The notes under the pieces were generated by a model. The model worked only from the letters and a program-made list of their open reading frames with translations, searched no databases and was not told the origin of the DNA. From Bernardetia sp. MNP-M8 (GTDB lineage Bacteria > Bacteroidota > Bacteroidia > Cytophagales > Bernardetiaceae), in contig NZ_CP147012.1 of assembly GCF_037126285.1 (NCBI RefSeq), positions 2,378,001 through 2,442,000 of the forward strand: a stretch of 64,000 nucleotides of DNA, given 5' to 3'. The translations under genes were made by a program, and so were the position numbers. The stretch's first letter is position 1. Every line of letters starts with the position of its first letter. Positions 25,084-34,075 of the stretch are shown piece by piece.

Positions 25084-27273
25084 TTGAAAAATATTTATTC
25101 TAAATACAATATAAAATTTGTTTTAAATAAAAAAACAAATAATTCTATTTTAGTATTTATACTAATATCTTTTTTTATATGTTTCTTTAACTCTGCTTTT
25201 TCTCAGGAAATTTCTACTATAGACTTAGATAATGAAACAAAATTCTACTCAATAGCCAACAGAATCGGAATTTTTAAAGAAAATCCAGATAAAAAAGAAA
25301 ATATAGAAACTATACAAAATGTATATTTTGAGCAAGAAATAAATAAATTTATTAATCTTAATGGAAAAAATCAAAAAATTTGGCTCAAAATACCTCTAAA
25401 AAATAAAACAGATTTAGAAAAATGGTATTTTGAAATAGGAAGTGGAAGAGCCAAAATAAATATTTTTATCCCACAAGCTGACCAAACATATAAAAAAATA
25501 GAACTGGGATATAACAAGCCTTTCAAAGAAAGAATCCTCCAAACTGACCGTTTCCTAATTCCCCTTCAACTAGAAAAAGAAGAATCACAAACCCTATTTG
25601 TAAGTATAGAGAGTCATTATTTTCAAGCTCCTATCCATGTTGCGCCTTGGGAATATTATTTTGAGAGAGACCACAAAGTAGATTTAGCTGAAGGAATGTA
25701 TTATGGTTTTATTTTGGTTATGTTTCTTTATAATCTCTTTCTCTACTTTACACTAAAAGAAAAAGGATATTTATATTATATTATTTACCTACTTACTCTA
25801 GGCTTAGGTATTGCTCAGTTGAGAGGACACAGTTTTGAGTTTTTATGGGGAAATCATCCTTGGGTAAATGATTATGACCCTATTATTTATTCTGTATCAA
25901 GCATTTTTGCGAATTTATTTTTTATAGATTTTCTTCATACAAAACGTAATGCTATAGTATTTCATCGCATACTACAAGGATTAATAGTCTGCTTTATTTT
26001 CATAATTTTTGTTGTTCTTTTTGGTTATAAAGCATTGGGTTCTTCTATGAATCAAGCTGCTCTTGGATTTTCGTGTCTAAATGGTCTTCTGGTTGCTATT
26101 TTTATCTATTATAAAGGATATAAACCTGCCCAATATATGATTGTAGCTTGGTCATCTTATCTAATAGGATTATTTATTTTTATATTAGCAGGAGCAGGAA
26201 TAATTGATTATAACGATTTTACTTCTAGTGGTCTTTTGATTGGTTCTGCAATAGAAGTGGTTGTTCTTTCTGTAGCATTGGCTGCCAAAATAGATTTCTA
26301 CAAAAAAAATCAGGCAGAGTTACAAGCAAAAATGTTAAAAACATCTGAAGAACACAGAGTATTTGTAGAGACACAAAATAAACGATTAGAAGACCGAGTT
26401 GTCGAACGCACAGAAGAATTAAATGTAGTCAATGAAGAGCTTTCAGTAAATCTTGAACGATTACATGAGCAAAATATAGTCATTGAGAAAAAAAATCAAG
26501 ACATTACAGCTAGTATAACTTATGCAAAACGAATACAAGATGCAATGCTTCCTAGTTTAGAAGAAATTACAACTGTTTTTCCCAATTCTTTTGTGTTTTT
26601 TGAGCCTAGAGATATTGTTTCAGGAGATTTTTATTATTTCAAACAAGTTAATCAAAAGGTAATTATTGGAGCTATTGATTGTACAGGTCATGGCGTTCCA
26701 GGGGCTTTTATGTCTTTGATTGGAAATGATTTACTCAATGAAATAGTAGAATCAAAATCAGTTACAAAGGCATCTCATATTTTAGATAGATTAGATGAAG
26801 GAATTACAAAAGTTCTTCGCCAAACAGATACTAGAATACGTGATGGAATGGATGCAGCTTTTTGTGTCTATGATTTGGAAACTCAAGTCATGGAATATGC
26901 AGGAGCAAGAAATCCTCTTATTTATATAGAAAATGGTGAACTAAAAACTATAAAGGCAGACAGACAATCTATTGGAGGAAATCTTATCAAAAATCAATTC
27001 AATAAAAAATCATTTACTAACCATACATTAGATTTTACACAGAAAATAAGTGTTTATTTATTTACAGATGGCTTTCAAGATCAGTTTGGAGGAGCAAAAG
27101 ATAAAAAATATACTACAAAAAGATTTAGAGAAACACTCTTAGAAGCCTCAAAACAACCTTTTTTAGAACAACAAGAGTTTTTAAGGCTTACACTCAAAAA
27201 TTGGATGGGTTATACAAACCGACAAATTGACGACATCTTAGTATTTGGGTTTGAAATAGACAAAACGAATTAA
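25084..27273 (+). CDS. 7TMR-DISM receptor with SpoIIE/PP2C phosphatase domain (copy 3)
   Basis: A 729-aa third paralog with the same order: signal peptide (ending AFSQ near residue 41), extracytoplasmic DISMED2-like domain, seven transmembrane helices, coiled coil (RVVERTEELNVVNEEL) and SpoIIE/PP2C phosphatase with intact SGDFYYF, DCTGHGVPGAF, RDGMDAAFC, TDGFQDQFGG and IDDILVFG. The start is TTG at 25084, since no ATG occurs before or within the signal peptide. It closes the tandem array, and an SDR gene follows 26 bases after the stop on the same strand, so that gene may be co-transcribed. Confidence 0.9.
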   Translation: MKNIYSKYNIKFVLNKKTNNSILVFILISFFICFFNSAFSQEISTIDLDNETKFYSIANRIGIFKENPDKKENIETIQNVYFEQEINKFINLNGKNQKIWLKIPLKNKTDLEKWYFEIGSGRAKINIFIPQADQTYKKIELGYNKPFKERILQTDRFLIPLQLEKEESQTLFVSIESHYFQAPIHVAPWEYYFERDHKVDLAEGMYYGFILVMFLYNLFLYFTLKEKGYLYYIIYLLTLGLGIAQLRGHSFEFLWGNHPWVNDYDPIIYSVSSIFANLFFIDFLHTKRNAIVFHRILQGLIVCFIFIIFVVLFGYKALGSSMNQAALGFSCLNGLLVAIFIYYKGYKPAQYMIVAWSSYLIGLFIFILAGAGIIDYNDFTSSGLLIGSAIEVVVLSVALAAKIDFYKKNQAELQAKMLKTSEEHRVFVETQNKRLEDRVVERTEELNVVNEELSVNLERLHEQNIVIEKKNQDITASITYAKRIQDAMLPSLEEITTVFPNSFVFFEPRDIVSGDFYYFKQVNQKVIIGAIDCTGHGVPGAFMSLIGNDLLNEIVESKSVTKASHILDRLDEGITKVLRQTDTRIRDGMDAAFCVYDLETQVMEYAGARNPLIYIENGELKTIKADRQSIGGNLIKNQFNKKSFTNHTLDFTQKISVYLFTDGFQDQFGGAKDKKYTTKRFRETLLEASKQPFLEQQEFLRLTLKNWMGYTNRQIDDILVFGFEIDKTN

Positions 27274-27299
27274 GAAATAATTAAAATATACACAAACAC

Positions 27300-28094
27300 A
27301 TGCTCTTAGATTTAACAGGAAAAATAGCTTTAGTGGCAGGAAGTACTCAAGGAATTGGACTTGCAACAGCTCAACTCTTTGCACAAAGTGGTGCAACAGT
27401 AATTCTTTTGGCAAGAAATGAAGAAAAATTAAAGGAAGTTATTATAGAACTTTCAATACCAAAAAATCAAAAACATGGTTATTTAGTAGCTGATTTTTCT
27501 TCTCCCAAAACATTACAAGATGTTTTGAGTGATGCTCATAAAGCAGGAACTTTTGAAGGCGCACATATTTTAGTCAATAATACAGGAGGTCCTCCTCCAA
27601 ACAAAGCACATGAAGCCTCTTTACAGTCTTTCAGAGATGCTTTTGAACAACATCTTATTTGTAATCAAATATTAGTGCAAGCTCTTTTTCCATTTATGAA
27701 AAAAGAAGAGTTTGGAAGAATTATCAATGTTATTTCTACAAGTGTAAAACAACCGATTGATAACTTGGGCGTTTCTAATACAATACGTGCAGCCGTTGCA
27801 AATTGGGCAAAAACTCTTTCTTTTGAATTAGCTCAATATGGAATTACAGTAAATAATGTTCTTCCAGGCATGACTTCTACTTCAAGATTAGATGCAATTG
27901 TTAAGAATAAATCTAAAACAGCCAATATTTCAGAAGACGAAGCCATTCATCAATTAAAATCAACTATCCCAGCTTATCGTTTTGCTGAAGCTGAAGAGAT
28001 TGCAAATGCTATTTTATTTTTAGCATCAGATAAAGCAAGTTATGTAAATGGAATTAACTTGCCTGTTGATGGGGGAAGAACAAGAAACTTATAG
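27300..28094 (+). CDS. SDR-family protein lacking the YxxxK catalytic pair
   Basis: A 264-aa short-chain dehydrogenase fold. The NAD(P)-binding motif GSTQGIG (14-20) and NNTGG (93-97) are intact, and S146 lies where the catalytic Ser is expected. The usual YxxxK is replaced: the aligned segment reads GVSNTIRAAV, placing Ser159 and Arg163 where Tyr and Lys should be. A subgroup of SDRs annotated as 3-oxoacyl-ACP-reductase-like shows this SNxxR pattern and its reaction is unclear. The C-terminal 'ASYVNGINLPVDGGRTRNL' is typical of FabG-like SDRs. It follows the SpoIIE receptor array by 26 bases and ends before a strong terminator. Confidence 0.82.
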   Translation: MLLDLTGKIALVAGSTQGIGLATAQLFAQSGATVILLARNEEKLKEVIIELSIPKNQKHGYLVADFSSPKTLQDVLSDAHKAGTFEGAHILVNNTGGPPPNKAHEASLQSFRDAFEQHLICNQILVQALFPFMKKEEFGRIINVISTSVKQPIDNLGVSNTIRAAVANWAKTLSFELAQYGITVNNVLPGMTSTSRLDAIVKNKSKTANISEDEAIHQLKSTIPAYRFAEAEEIANAILFLASDKASYVNGINLPVDGGRTRNL

Positions 28095-28140
28095 AAAATA
28101 TTTAGAACTCAATTATAAGAACTGTTTAAAATTTTAAACA

Positions 28141-28174
28141 AAAAAGGCTGTTCCCAATTGGGAACAGCTTTTTG
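28141..28174 (+). terminator. Intrinsic terminator after the SDR gene
   Basis: GCTGTTCCC (28147-28155), loop AATT, GGGAACAGC (28160-28168), then TTTTT, with an A-run on the 5' side. Confidence 0.9.
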
Positions 28175-28426
28175 CTTCCTCTTTCTGCTTAATTGTCTAT
28201 CTTAAGTATCTTAAAAATAGTCTATTGTAATGATTAAAAATGTACAGTAAATAAACTATAAAAATTTCATTCTGTTAGTTTTGCAACCAATGATAATAGT
28301 TATACTATTAAATTTAGTATAAATACTATTGATTTGCAAATATTGTTTCATTTTTTATCAAAAAAAAGTGATTATTTTTACAAATTCTAAAAAAAATAAA
28401 ATTAATTCACCAAAAATCAATATGTT
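28175..28426. other. AT-rich spacer before the MmcQ/YjbR gene
   Basis: No gene, repeat or consensus promoter recognised. Confidence 0.45.
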
Positions 28427-28822
28427 ATGGATATAGAATCATTTAGAGATTTTTGTCTTTCCTTTCCTGCTGTGACAGAAGGTTTGCCATTTGGAGAAGA
28501 TACTCTAGTTTTTAAGGTAGAAGGAAAAATGTTTGCACTCATCAGTCTCAATAAACCTGATGGTTTTAATGTAAAGTGTGACCCTGAAAAAGCTATAGAA
28601 TTACGAGAAAAATATGACTGTATTAAAGCTGGTTATCACATGAATAAGAAACATTGGAATACAATTTATTTTGGAGGAATAAATACAGAATTCGAAACTT
28701 TACTTACAGAAAAACAGCTCAAACATTGGATTCGTCATTCTTATGAACTCGTTGTTAGTAAGCTACCCAAAAAGATTAGAGTAGTAGTACAAGTTGAGTT
28801 GGAAAAAATAGATCCGAATTAA
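28427..28822 (+). CDS. MmcQ/YjbR-family protein
   Basis: A 131-aa protein of the MmcQ/YjbR family (CyaY-like fold). It opens with 'IESFRDFCLSFPAVTEGLPFGEDTLVFKV', the family's N-terminal signature. 'KMFALISL', 'NVKCDPEKAIELREKY' and 'GYHMNKKHWNTIYF' follow, with the conserved His-Trp pair, and a final helix ends in the 'HSYELVVSKLPKK' motif. Members are often labelled DNA-binding from the structural similarity, but a cellular role is not established. It is monocistronic here. Confidence 0.9.
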   Translation: MDIESFRDFCLSFPAVTEGLPFGEDTLVFKVEGKMFALISLNKPDGFNVKCDPEKAIELREKYDCIKAGYHMNKKHWNTIYFGGINTEFETLLTEKQLKHWIRHSYELVVSKLPKKIRVVVQVELEKIDPN

Positions 28823-29063
28823 AGAGGGTAAAATAGGCTATAAAATGAACAATCTGTTACTAAAGTAAGAAAGAGTTGATAATCTTAATAAAATCAGAAA
28901 TACTGACAACTATTTGTTCACTATGTCCGTATATAGACACAAGATTTCACAACAACTACTAAATATTTCAATTACTTTTAAACAGTCAAAACTCTAATAA
29001 TCAAATTGTTAGAAAAATATTCTTTCTATTCTATTCAATAACTTATCTATTAATTCCTTAAAT

Positions 29064-29504
29064 ATGTTTAGCTCTACACAACCTGTTTTATCCATAACTA
29101 CTACTGATATTTCTTCACTTGTAGGAGTTGTGTTTGAGTTTTTTGCTAACCCAAATGAAAGCAATCTTTCACTTATCAAAAAGAACATAAAAAACCTATC
29201 AGAGATAAATAATTCTGTTGAAAAATTAAAGAATTGGGCTTGGCAACATGCTGACTTAGAGTATGCACAAAAACAATTTTATAAGACACAAGAAGTAGAA
29301 AAAGCAGTAGAAACTACCTATAATTCATTAGGTGTCTTGATGAAAAGTAATATTTCAAAACCAATACAGGATTTTCTTCAACATTTTGAAGAGTTACTCA
29401 AAAATTTACAATCATATCGCTCTATTTTAGAAAATGATTTGAAAAATGAGGAAATCCAAAAAGAACTCAAAACACTTACTAATCGTAAACTCAATATTGC
29501 ATAA
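29064..29504 (+). CDS. Hypothetical helical protein
   Basis: A 146-aa soluble protein, predicted almost wholly alpha-helical after a short N-terminal strand (VLSITTTDISSLVG). It has no signal peptide, cysteine or metal motif. Runs of heptad-like sequence (NLSEINNSVEKLKNWAWQHA and FEELLKNLQSYRSILEND) suggest a helical bundle or coiled coil. I do not recognise the family. It is monocistronic, with an exact terminator 63 bases behind. Confidence 0.65.
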   Translation: MFSSTQPVLSITTTDISSLVGVVFEFFANPNESNLSLIKKNIKNLSEINNSVEKLKNWAWQHADLEYAQKQFYKTQEVEKAVETTYNSLGVLMKSNISKPIQDFLQHFEELLKNLQSYRSILENDLKNEEIQKELKTLTNRKLNIA

Positions 29505-29567
29505 GGAACAATTACGAATGTAACTTTTTAATTCTAATGAGTTAAAATAGTAGTTTATTAATTTCCT

Positions 29568-29604
29568 AAAAAGGAATAGCATTTTAAATGCTGTTCCTTT
29601 TTTT
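29568..29604 (+). terminator. Intrinsic terminator
   Basis: AAAAAGGAATAGCATTT pairs with AAATGCTGTTCCTTTTT with one G-U pair and a 2-3-base loop, then a T-run. Confidence 0.88.
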
Positions 29605-29630
29605 ATGTATTTTTATTCTCTCTTGGTGTT

Positions 29631-29647
29631 GTTGGTGTGTCACCAAC
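29631..29647. repeat. Intergenic palindrome, GTTGGTG family
   Basis: GTTGGTG, loop TGT, CACCAAC, then GACTTCCAG, between convergent genes. Confidence 0.7.
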
Positions 29648-29667
29648 GACTTCCAGTATTTTGTATT

Positions 29668-29967
29668 TTATTCCACTAAAACCTTCTGAAAAGAAGAAAA
29701 AGCAACAGGTTTATCAGAAAACCATTGTTTTGTAGTCTTCCAAACTTTTCCAAATAGCTCTGATCTTCTATAATTATTTAGTTTCTCTTCACTTTCCCAA
29801 TGGCTGTATGTCAGAAAAACACACGGATTATGAGCATCTTGCCATAATTCTAAATGTTTACACCCCTCAAAATGACGGATTTTTGTTTTGTTTTCTTCAA
29901 AATTAGCAATAAAATCTTGAATATGTTTTTCTTCAAAAGTCATTCTGACGACACGTAATAAGTTCAT
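29668..29967 (-). CDS. Antibiotic biosynthesis monooxygenase (ABM)-family protein
   Basis: A 99-aa protein that fits the ABM dimeric alpha/beta-barrel fold: 'LLRVVRMTFEEKHIQDFIANF' as strand plus helix, 'KIRHFEGCKHLELWQDAHNPCVFLTYSHWES' with the conserved aromatic pair, and a closing 'FSSFQKVLVE' strand. Family members are cofactor-free quinol monooxygenases or heme-degrading enzymes, and many have no known substrate. The Asn and Trp typical of heme-degrading IsdG are not obviously conserved, so a quinol-type or purely scaffold role is as likely. It is monocistronic. Confidence 0.85.
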   Translation of the reverse strand: MNLLRVVRMTFEEKHIQDFIANFEENKTKIRHFEGCKHLELWQDAHNPCVFLTYSHWESEEKLNNYRRSELFGKVWKTTKQWFSDKPVAFSSFQKVLVE

Positions 29968-30152
29968 TTTATAATTAGTTTAAGTATTGATTATAAAGTA
30001 ATAAAGACTTTATTTTGAATTTGTTTTAGATTTGTCTAACTTTTTGGGTTAGAATTATCTTTATATAATTACTGTTCATTATGTAGCTCGCTCTTTAGAG
30101 AGAGAAAAGTATAATACAAATTTACTTATTTTAGTTTTAGTAAGATTTTTAA

Positions 30153-31004
30153 ATGAATGATTTTCAGATAATATTAGTTGGCATTTTGGTTGCCATTAGT
30201 TGTGCTATTTTAGGATGTTTTTTGGTTTTACGCAAAATGGCAATGGTAGGCGATGCCATTTCTCATGCTGTTTTACCAGGGATTGTAATTGCTTTTTTGG
30301 TTGTTCAGCGTTTCGATTCTATTTTTATGCTTATTGGTGCTGCTATTTTGGGCGTTTTTACAACACTTTTGATTGAGTTTTTGCACAAACAAGGAAAACT
30401 CCAAACAGATGCTTCCATTGGCGTTTCCTTTACATCACTTTTTGCTTTGGGGGTAATTCTTATTTCAGTTTTTGCCAGTAAAGTTGATTTAGATGCCGAA
30501 TGTGTGCTTTTTGGTGAAATTGCGTATGTTCCTCTACACGTTTGGCGCATAAATTTAGGCGATGGTGCAATACTGAATTTGGGTGCAAAGGCTGCTTGGT
30601 GGATTGGTTCGGTACTTCTAATTATCCTGTTTTTTGTAACTGTTTTCTATAAAGAAATGCTCCTCACGACCTTTGATCCAGCTTTTGCTTCTGCTATCGG
30701 AATTAATGTTTCGGTTTGGCATTATTCACTAATGAGTTTGGTTTCTTTGGCTACCGTTGCAGCTTTTGAGTCTGTGGGAGCTGTTTTGGTGCTTTCATTT
30801 TTGGTTGTTCCTCCTGCAACAGCTTATTTATTGACTACCAATTTCAAAAAAATGCTTTTTCTATCCTGTTTTATTGGAATAATTGTGGCTATTTTGGGCT
30901 ATTATACGGCTGCTTTTCTGAATGCTTCCATTGCAGGTTCGATGACAAGTGTGGCAGGTGTTATTTTTGCGCTTGTTTTTGTGTTTGTTCGGATTAAGAA
31001 ATAA
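30153..31004 (+). CDS. Metal-ion ABC transporter permease (ZnuB/MntB family)
   Basis: A 283-aa inner-membrane permease with eight predicted helices, fitting the ABC-3 family that imports Zn2+, Mn2+ or Fe2+. Landmarks are GDAISHAVLPGIVIAFLV (residues 34-51, conserved in ZnuB/MntB), 'GVIFTSLFALGVILIS'-like ASIGVSFTSLFALGV and 'VLVLSFLVVPPATAYLL'. The metal cannot be told from sequence. Neither the ATPase nor the solute-binding protein is adjacent: the next genes are unrelated and some are on the other strand, so this permease either pairs with distant subunits or is separated from its operon. Confidence 0.92.
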   Translation: MNDFQIILVGILVAISCAILGCFLVLRKMAMVGDAISHAVLPGIVIAFLVVQRFDSIFMLIGAAILGVFTTLLIEFLHKQGKLQTDASIGVSFTSLFALGVILISVFASKVDLDAECVLFGEIAYVPLHVWRINLGDGAILNLGAKAAWWIGSVLLIILFFVTVFYKEMLLTTFDPAFASAIGINVSVWHYSLMSLVSLATVAAFESVGAVLVLSFLVVPPATAYLLTTNFKKMLFLSCFIGIIVAILGYYTAAFLNASIAGSMTSVAGVIFALVFVFVRIKK

Positions 31005-31187
31005 TAATAAATGAGGGTTCTTCTTTAGTATTGGACTGATAATAGTATATCTTTATATTTTCTTCTATCAGGTTCTAGAAGAAGTGAAAAGTGTTTTGTT
31101 AGCTATCCCTTCTGACCAACTTATATAACATTTGTCAACTTCTTAGTTAAGAAATAAATCAGTTTTTTTTACTACACATTTCTTGAA

Positions 31188-31285
31188 GGTGGTATTACAC
31201 AAAGTATGATTTTTTTTTAAGCATTTTAGAATAGAAAAGCAACATCAACAACCAAATAACTTATCATACTTTTTACAACACCACC
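31188..31285. repeat. 98-bp inverted-repeat element between convergent genes
   Basis: The 22-bp ends match at 18 of 22 positions when one is reverse-complemented: both begin GGTGGT and end AAAGTATGA. The right arm ends 10 bases from the pssA stop. It may be a small mobile element or a double hairpin terminator. No target duplication was found. Confidence 0.5.
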
Positions 31286-31295
31286 CTATTTTTAA

Positions 31296-32063
31296 TTATT
31301 TTTTCTCAATCAATTTATCTTCATCAGTTACTTTTACAGAAATTATATTATTAATCACAGAAAGCACAACATAAAGTAAAATTATTAAAGGAATTCCCAA
31401 ATACTGCAAGAAAATCAATAAAAGAACACTTGAAAGAAGGAAAATATAACGAATTTCATTTCCTTTGAAGGCAAAAGATTTAAACTTTAATGCAAAAAGT
31501 GGAAGTTCTGCCACCAAAAGCAAACTCATCACAATAGCCAAAACAACTAATAAAATAGGATTTAAAATAATGGCAGAATACGTTGGATTTTGCAGTAAAA
31601 TAAGAGGAATCGAACCAATCAAAATAGCATTTGCAGGTGTAGGAACACCAATAAACGAATCTGACTGACGAGTATCAACATTAAATTTAGCCAAACGCAA
31701 AGCCGAAAAAATGGCAATTAGAAGTGCAACGTAAGGCAAATAAGAATCCATTGCTGTCGGAATTTGTCCTTCTACTAAATCTTGAGATACCTTTTCTAAA
31801 CTTGCCGAAATCATGAGTTGATACAAAATAAAAGCAGGCAAAACACCAAAAGTTACACAATCAGCCAAAGAATCTAATTCTTTTCCGATGGGCGAACTGA
31901 CTTTCAATATTCTTGCTACAAAACCATCTAAAAAATCAAAAATAGCAGCAATTCCGATACAATAAGCAGCAATATCAAGTGAGTTTTTGAAGCTAAAAAT
32001 AATACCGATGCAGCCAAAAAATAAATTGCAGCACGTCAAAAAGTTAGGAATATGTTTTTTCAT
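31296..32063 (-). CDS. pssA: CDP-diacylglycerol--serine O-phosphatidyltransferase
   Basis: A 255-aa inner-membrane CDP-alcohol phosphotransferase that makes phosphatidylserine, the precursor of phosphatidylethanolamine. The family signature DGxxARx8GxxxDxxxD is exact: FLDGFVARILKVSSPIGKEL followed by DSLAD, near residues 45-70. Several helices follow, with RLAKFNVDTRQSDSFIGVPTP, typical of type II PssA, near residue 120. The start at 32063 puts the first helix at residue 5. It is divergent from the OmpA-propeller gene. The next step, phosphatidylserine decarboxylase, is not in the window. Confidence 0.94.
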   Translation of the reverse strand: MKKHIPNFLTCCNLFFGCIGIIFSFKNSLDIAAYCIGIAAIFDFLDGFVARILKVSSPIGKELDSLADCVTFGVLPAFILYQLMISASLEKVSQDLVEGQIPTAMDSYLPYVALLIAIFSALRLAKFNVDTRQSDSFIGVPTPANAILIGSIPLILLQNPTYSAIILNPILLVVLAIVMSLLLVAELPLFALKFKSFAFKGNEIRYIFLLSSVLLLIFLQYLGIPLIILLYVVLSVINNIISVKVTDEDKLIEKK

Positions 32064-32169
32064 TCGGATAGTTTTTTGTTTACTTGTACGACAAACTGCC
32101 TAGTCTGTTTTTGATAAAACTTTATTTGTTGATAGTAGTTTAATCTAAGTTATTAATTTAAAAAATAAA

Positions 32170-33630
32170 ATGATAAAAAAAATAAATATACGAGTTCTGT
32201 TTTTGATTAGTTTCTTTTTTATAGAATCTTATTTGCAATCTAACTGTGTTTACTCACAAGTGTTCCTGCCAGTTGATTTGGTTTCTGACCATTCTGACGA
32301 CAAACTGCCTGTTCATTCTATTTTTGTAGGCGAAGATAATCATAAATGGATAGGAACAGAAAACGGAGTCTATCAAATTGAAGAAGTAACCGAAGAAGCT
32401 CTCGTAAATGCAAATGAATTTTTACCAAAAACTTCTATTTTGCTTATCAAAAAAGCTCCCAATGATAAAGTTTGGTTTGTTACCTACTCTAATGAAATTA
32501 CAGTATTAGATATAAAAACGAAGCAACAAGAAAAGCAAAATTTTGATTTTCTCAAAGGTAAAATAGTTAGTAGTCTAGCTTTCTCAAATGATTCTAAAAT
32601 AGTTTGGGTAGCCAGTAGAGGAAATGGTCTGTGGAAAAAAACAGGTACGAATACTACAAAAATTCAAATAGAAAAACGAAATGAGGAAGAAAATATAAAT
32701 GATATTTTATTTTTTAATGGAATGATTTGGGCTGCTACCGAAACAGGACTTTATTATTCAAAAAATGTTTCTGCAAATGATAAAAAACACAAATTCAAAT
32801 CTGTATCTGATTTTACAAAAGGAAGTAAGATGATAGTTTATAAAAATCAGTTATGGGTTTTGGGATACGATAAAAAAGATAAAGGAACACTCAAAACCAC
32901 AACAGACGGCAGAAAATGGACAAGCTATTCACTTTCAGAATCTTTTGAATACCAAGTTCCGAATATAATGGAATTTGATAGCAAAGGTAATTTGTGGGTT
33001 GCTGCTGATAGAGTGGCAAAATTTGAGCTTTTAGGAAATAAAAAATGGACAGAATTTGGAGAAAAACAAGGTTTTCAAAGTAAGTCGGCACTTTCTTTAG
33101 CAGTTGATAAAAATGATAATGTTTGGGTTGGAACAGAAGGAAGAGGACTTTTTGTAAGAGTAAATTATCCTGAAAAGCTGACAAAAAAAGAGGACGACTT
33201 AGAACAAGAAATCGAAACCATTGCTGATTTAGAAGAATTGAAAGAAGATAAAAATCTATCTGAATTATTGAATACAGAAGAAACAGAAGCTATAAAAGGA
33301 AAAAAACTAAGACTGAAAGTTCAGTTCAAAACAGCAAAAGCTGATATTTTGCCTGAATATGAAGATGAACTAAATGAGCTTGTTACCTTTATGAACAAAA
33401 ATACAGAAATACGGATTTTGATAGAAGGACATACTGCACCTATCGGAAATGCTCAGAAGAATCAAGAGTTATCCGAACAAAGAGCTGTTGAAGTAAGAAA
33501 TTATTTGATTGCAAAAGGAATAAGTCAGAACCGAATTCGAACAGTAGGCTATGGTGGAACTCGCCCAATTTCTACAAACCCAGAACAAATGAAGGAAAAT
33601 AGAAGAGTAGAAGTTATCTTTGTAGATTAA
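32170..33630 (+). CDS. Outer-membrane OmpA-family protein with beta-propeller repeats
   Basis: A 486-aa exported protein. A hydrophobic N-terminus (residues 5-30) is a signal peptide. Residues 40-335 carry repeats of the two-component-regulator-propeller kind (SIFVGEDNHKWIGTENGVYQ, IWAATETGLYYS, GNLWVAADRVAKF, NVWVGTEGRGLFV). An acidic linker leads to the C-terminal OmpA peptidoglycan-binding domain (about 370-486) with EGHTAPIGN, LSEQRAVEVRNYL and GYGGTRPISTN. It probably anchors the outer membrane to peptidoglycan while the propeller binds a partner or polymer (inference). A palindromic element follows 12 bases after its stop. Confidence 0.9.
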   Translation: MIKKINIRVLFLISFFFIESYLQSNCVYSQVFLPVDLVSDHSDDKLPVHSIFVGEDNHKWIGTENGVYQIEEVTEEALVNANEFLPKTSILLIKKAPNDKVWFVTYSNEITVLDIKTKQQEKQNFDFLKGKIVSSLAFSNDSKIVWVASRGNGLWKKTGTNTTKIQIEKRNEEENINDILFFNGMIWAATETGLYYSKNVSANDKKHKFKSVSDFTKGSKMIVYKNQLWVLGYDKKDKGTLKTTTDGRKWTSYSLSESFEYQVPNIMEFDSKGNLWVAADRVAKFELLGNKKWTEFGEKQGFQSKSALSLAVDKNDNVWVGTEGRGLFVRVNYPEKLTKKEDDLEQEIETIADLEELKEDKNLSELLNTEETEAIKGKKLRLKVQFKTAKADILPEYEDELNELVTFMNKNTEIRILIEGHTAPIGNAQKNQELSEQRAVEVRNYLIAKGISQNRIRTVGYGGTRPISTNPEQMKENRRVEVIFVD

Positions 33631-33641
33631 AATACTTTCAC

Positions 33642-33722
33642 AACCGTCAACGAGGCATAAAGCCGTCGTTGAGGTTTTTTTGTTATAGTCCTCGTTGATA
33701 GTTCAGACCTCAACGACGGTTT
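33642..33722. repeat. Compound palindromic element, CAACGAGG type
   Basis: CAACGAGGC pairs with GCCGTCGTTG in the first half and CCTCGTTGA with TCAACGACGG-like sequence in the second. The two halves are also inverted copies of each other (AACCGTC at one end, GACGGTT at the other). Confidence 0.65.
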
Positions 33723-33736
33723 AAAACCATAAAAAA

Positions 33737-34075
33737 ATGGCTTTCCAACTCCCAAAAAACGAAACTTTACAAGGAAAATGGACTTTTCATTACCTTTCTC
33801 CAGCGCAAAATAAGTACAACGGAATCCTTTATCTGACAAAGAAAAATCTTTATTTTGAAGGAAATTTTCAGATAGAAAATCTTAGTGTAAGTGCCATTGA
33901 AGGTGGTTTTGTGATTCCTTTAGAAGACATCAATGCAATGGCTACCCAAAAAGTAATGCTACTTTTCAATCAATTACATATTCAAATGAAGGATAAAGAA
34001 GTTCATATTTTTGATAGAGGGGTTTTGCCTGTTGGTGGTGTGATAAAGAAGATTGAGGAGTATAGAGGGAAATAG
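33737..34075 (+). CDS. Small GRAM/PH-like domain protein
   Basis: A 112-aa cytosolic protein whose pattern of strands followed by one helix resembles a GRAM/PH-like fold: 'ETLQGKWTFHYLSPAQNKYNGILYLTKKNLYF' (strands 1-3), 'AIEGGFVIPLEDINAMAT', 'MLLFNQLHIQMKDKEVHIF' and a final helix 'GGVIKKIEEYRGK'. Bacterial proteins of this type are short and mostly unstudied. They may bind phosphoinositide-like headgroups or proteins at the membrane. No partner is indicated by position, since a SpoIIAA-like gene follows on the other strand. Confidence 0.7.
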   Translation: MAFQLPKNETLQGKWTFHYLSPAQNKYNGILYLTKKNLYFEGNFQIENLSVSAIEGGFVIPLEDINAMATQKVMLLFNQLHIQMKDKEVHIFDRGVLPVGGVIKKIEEYRGK

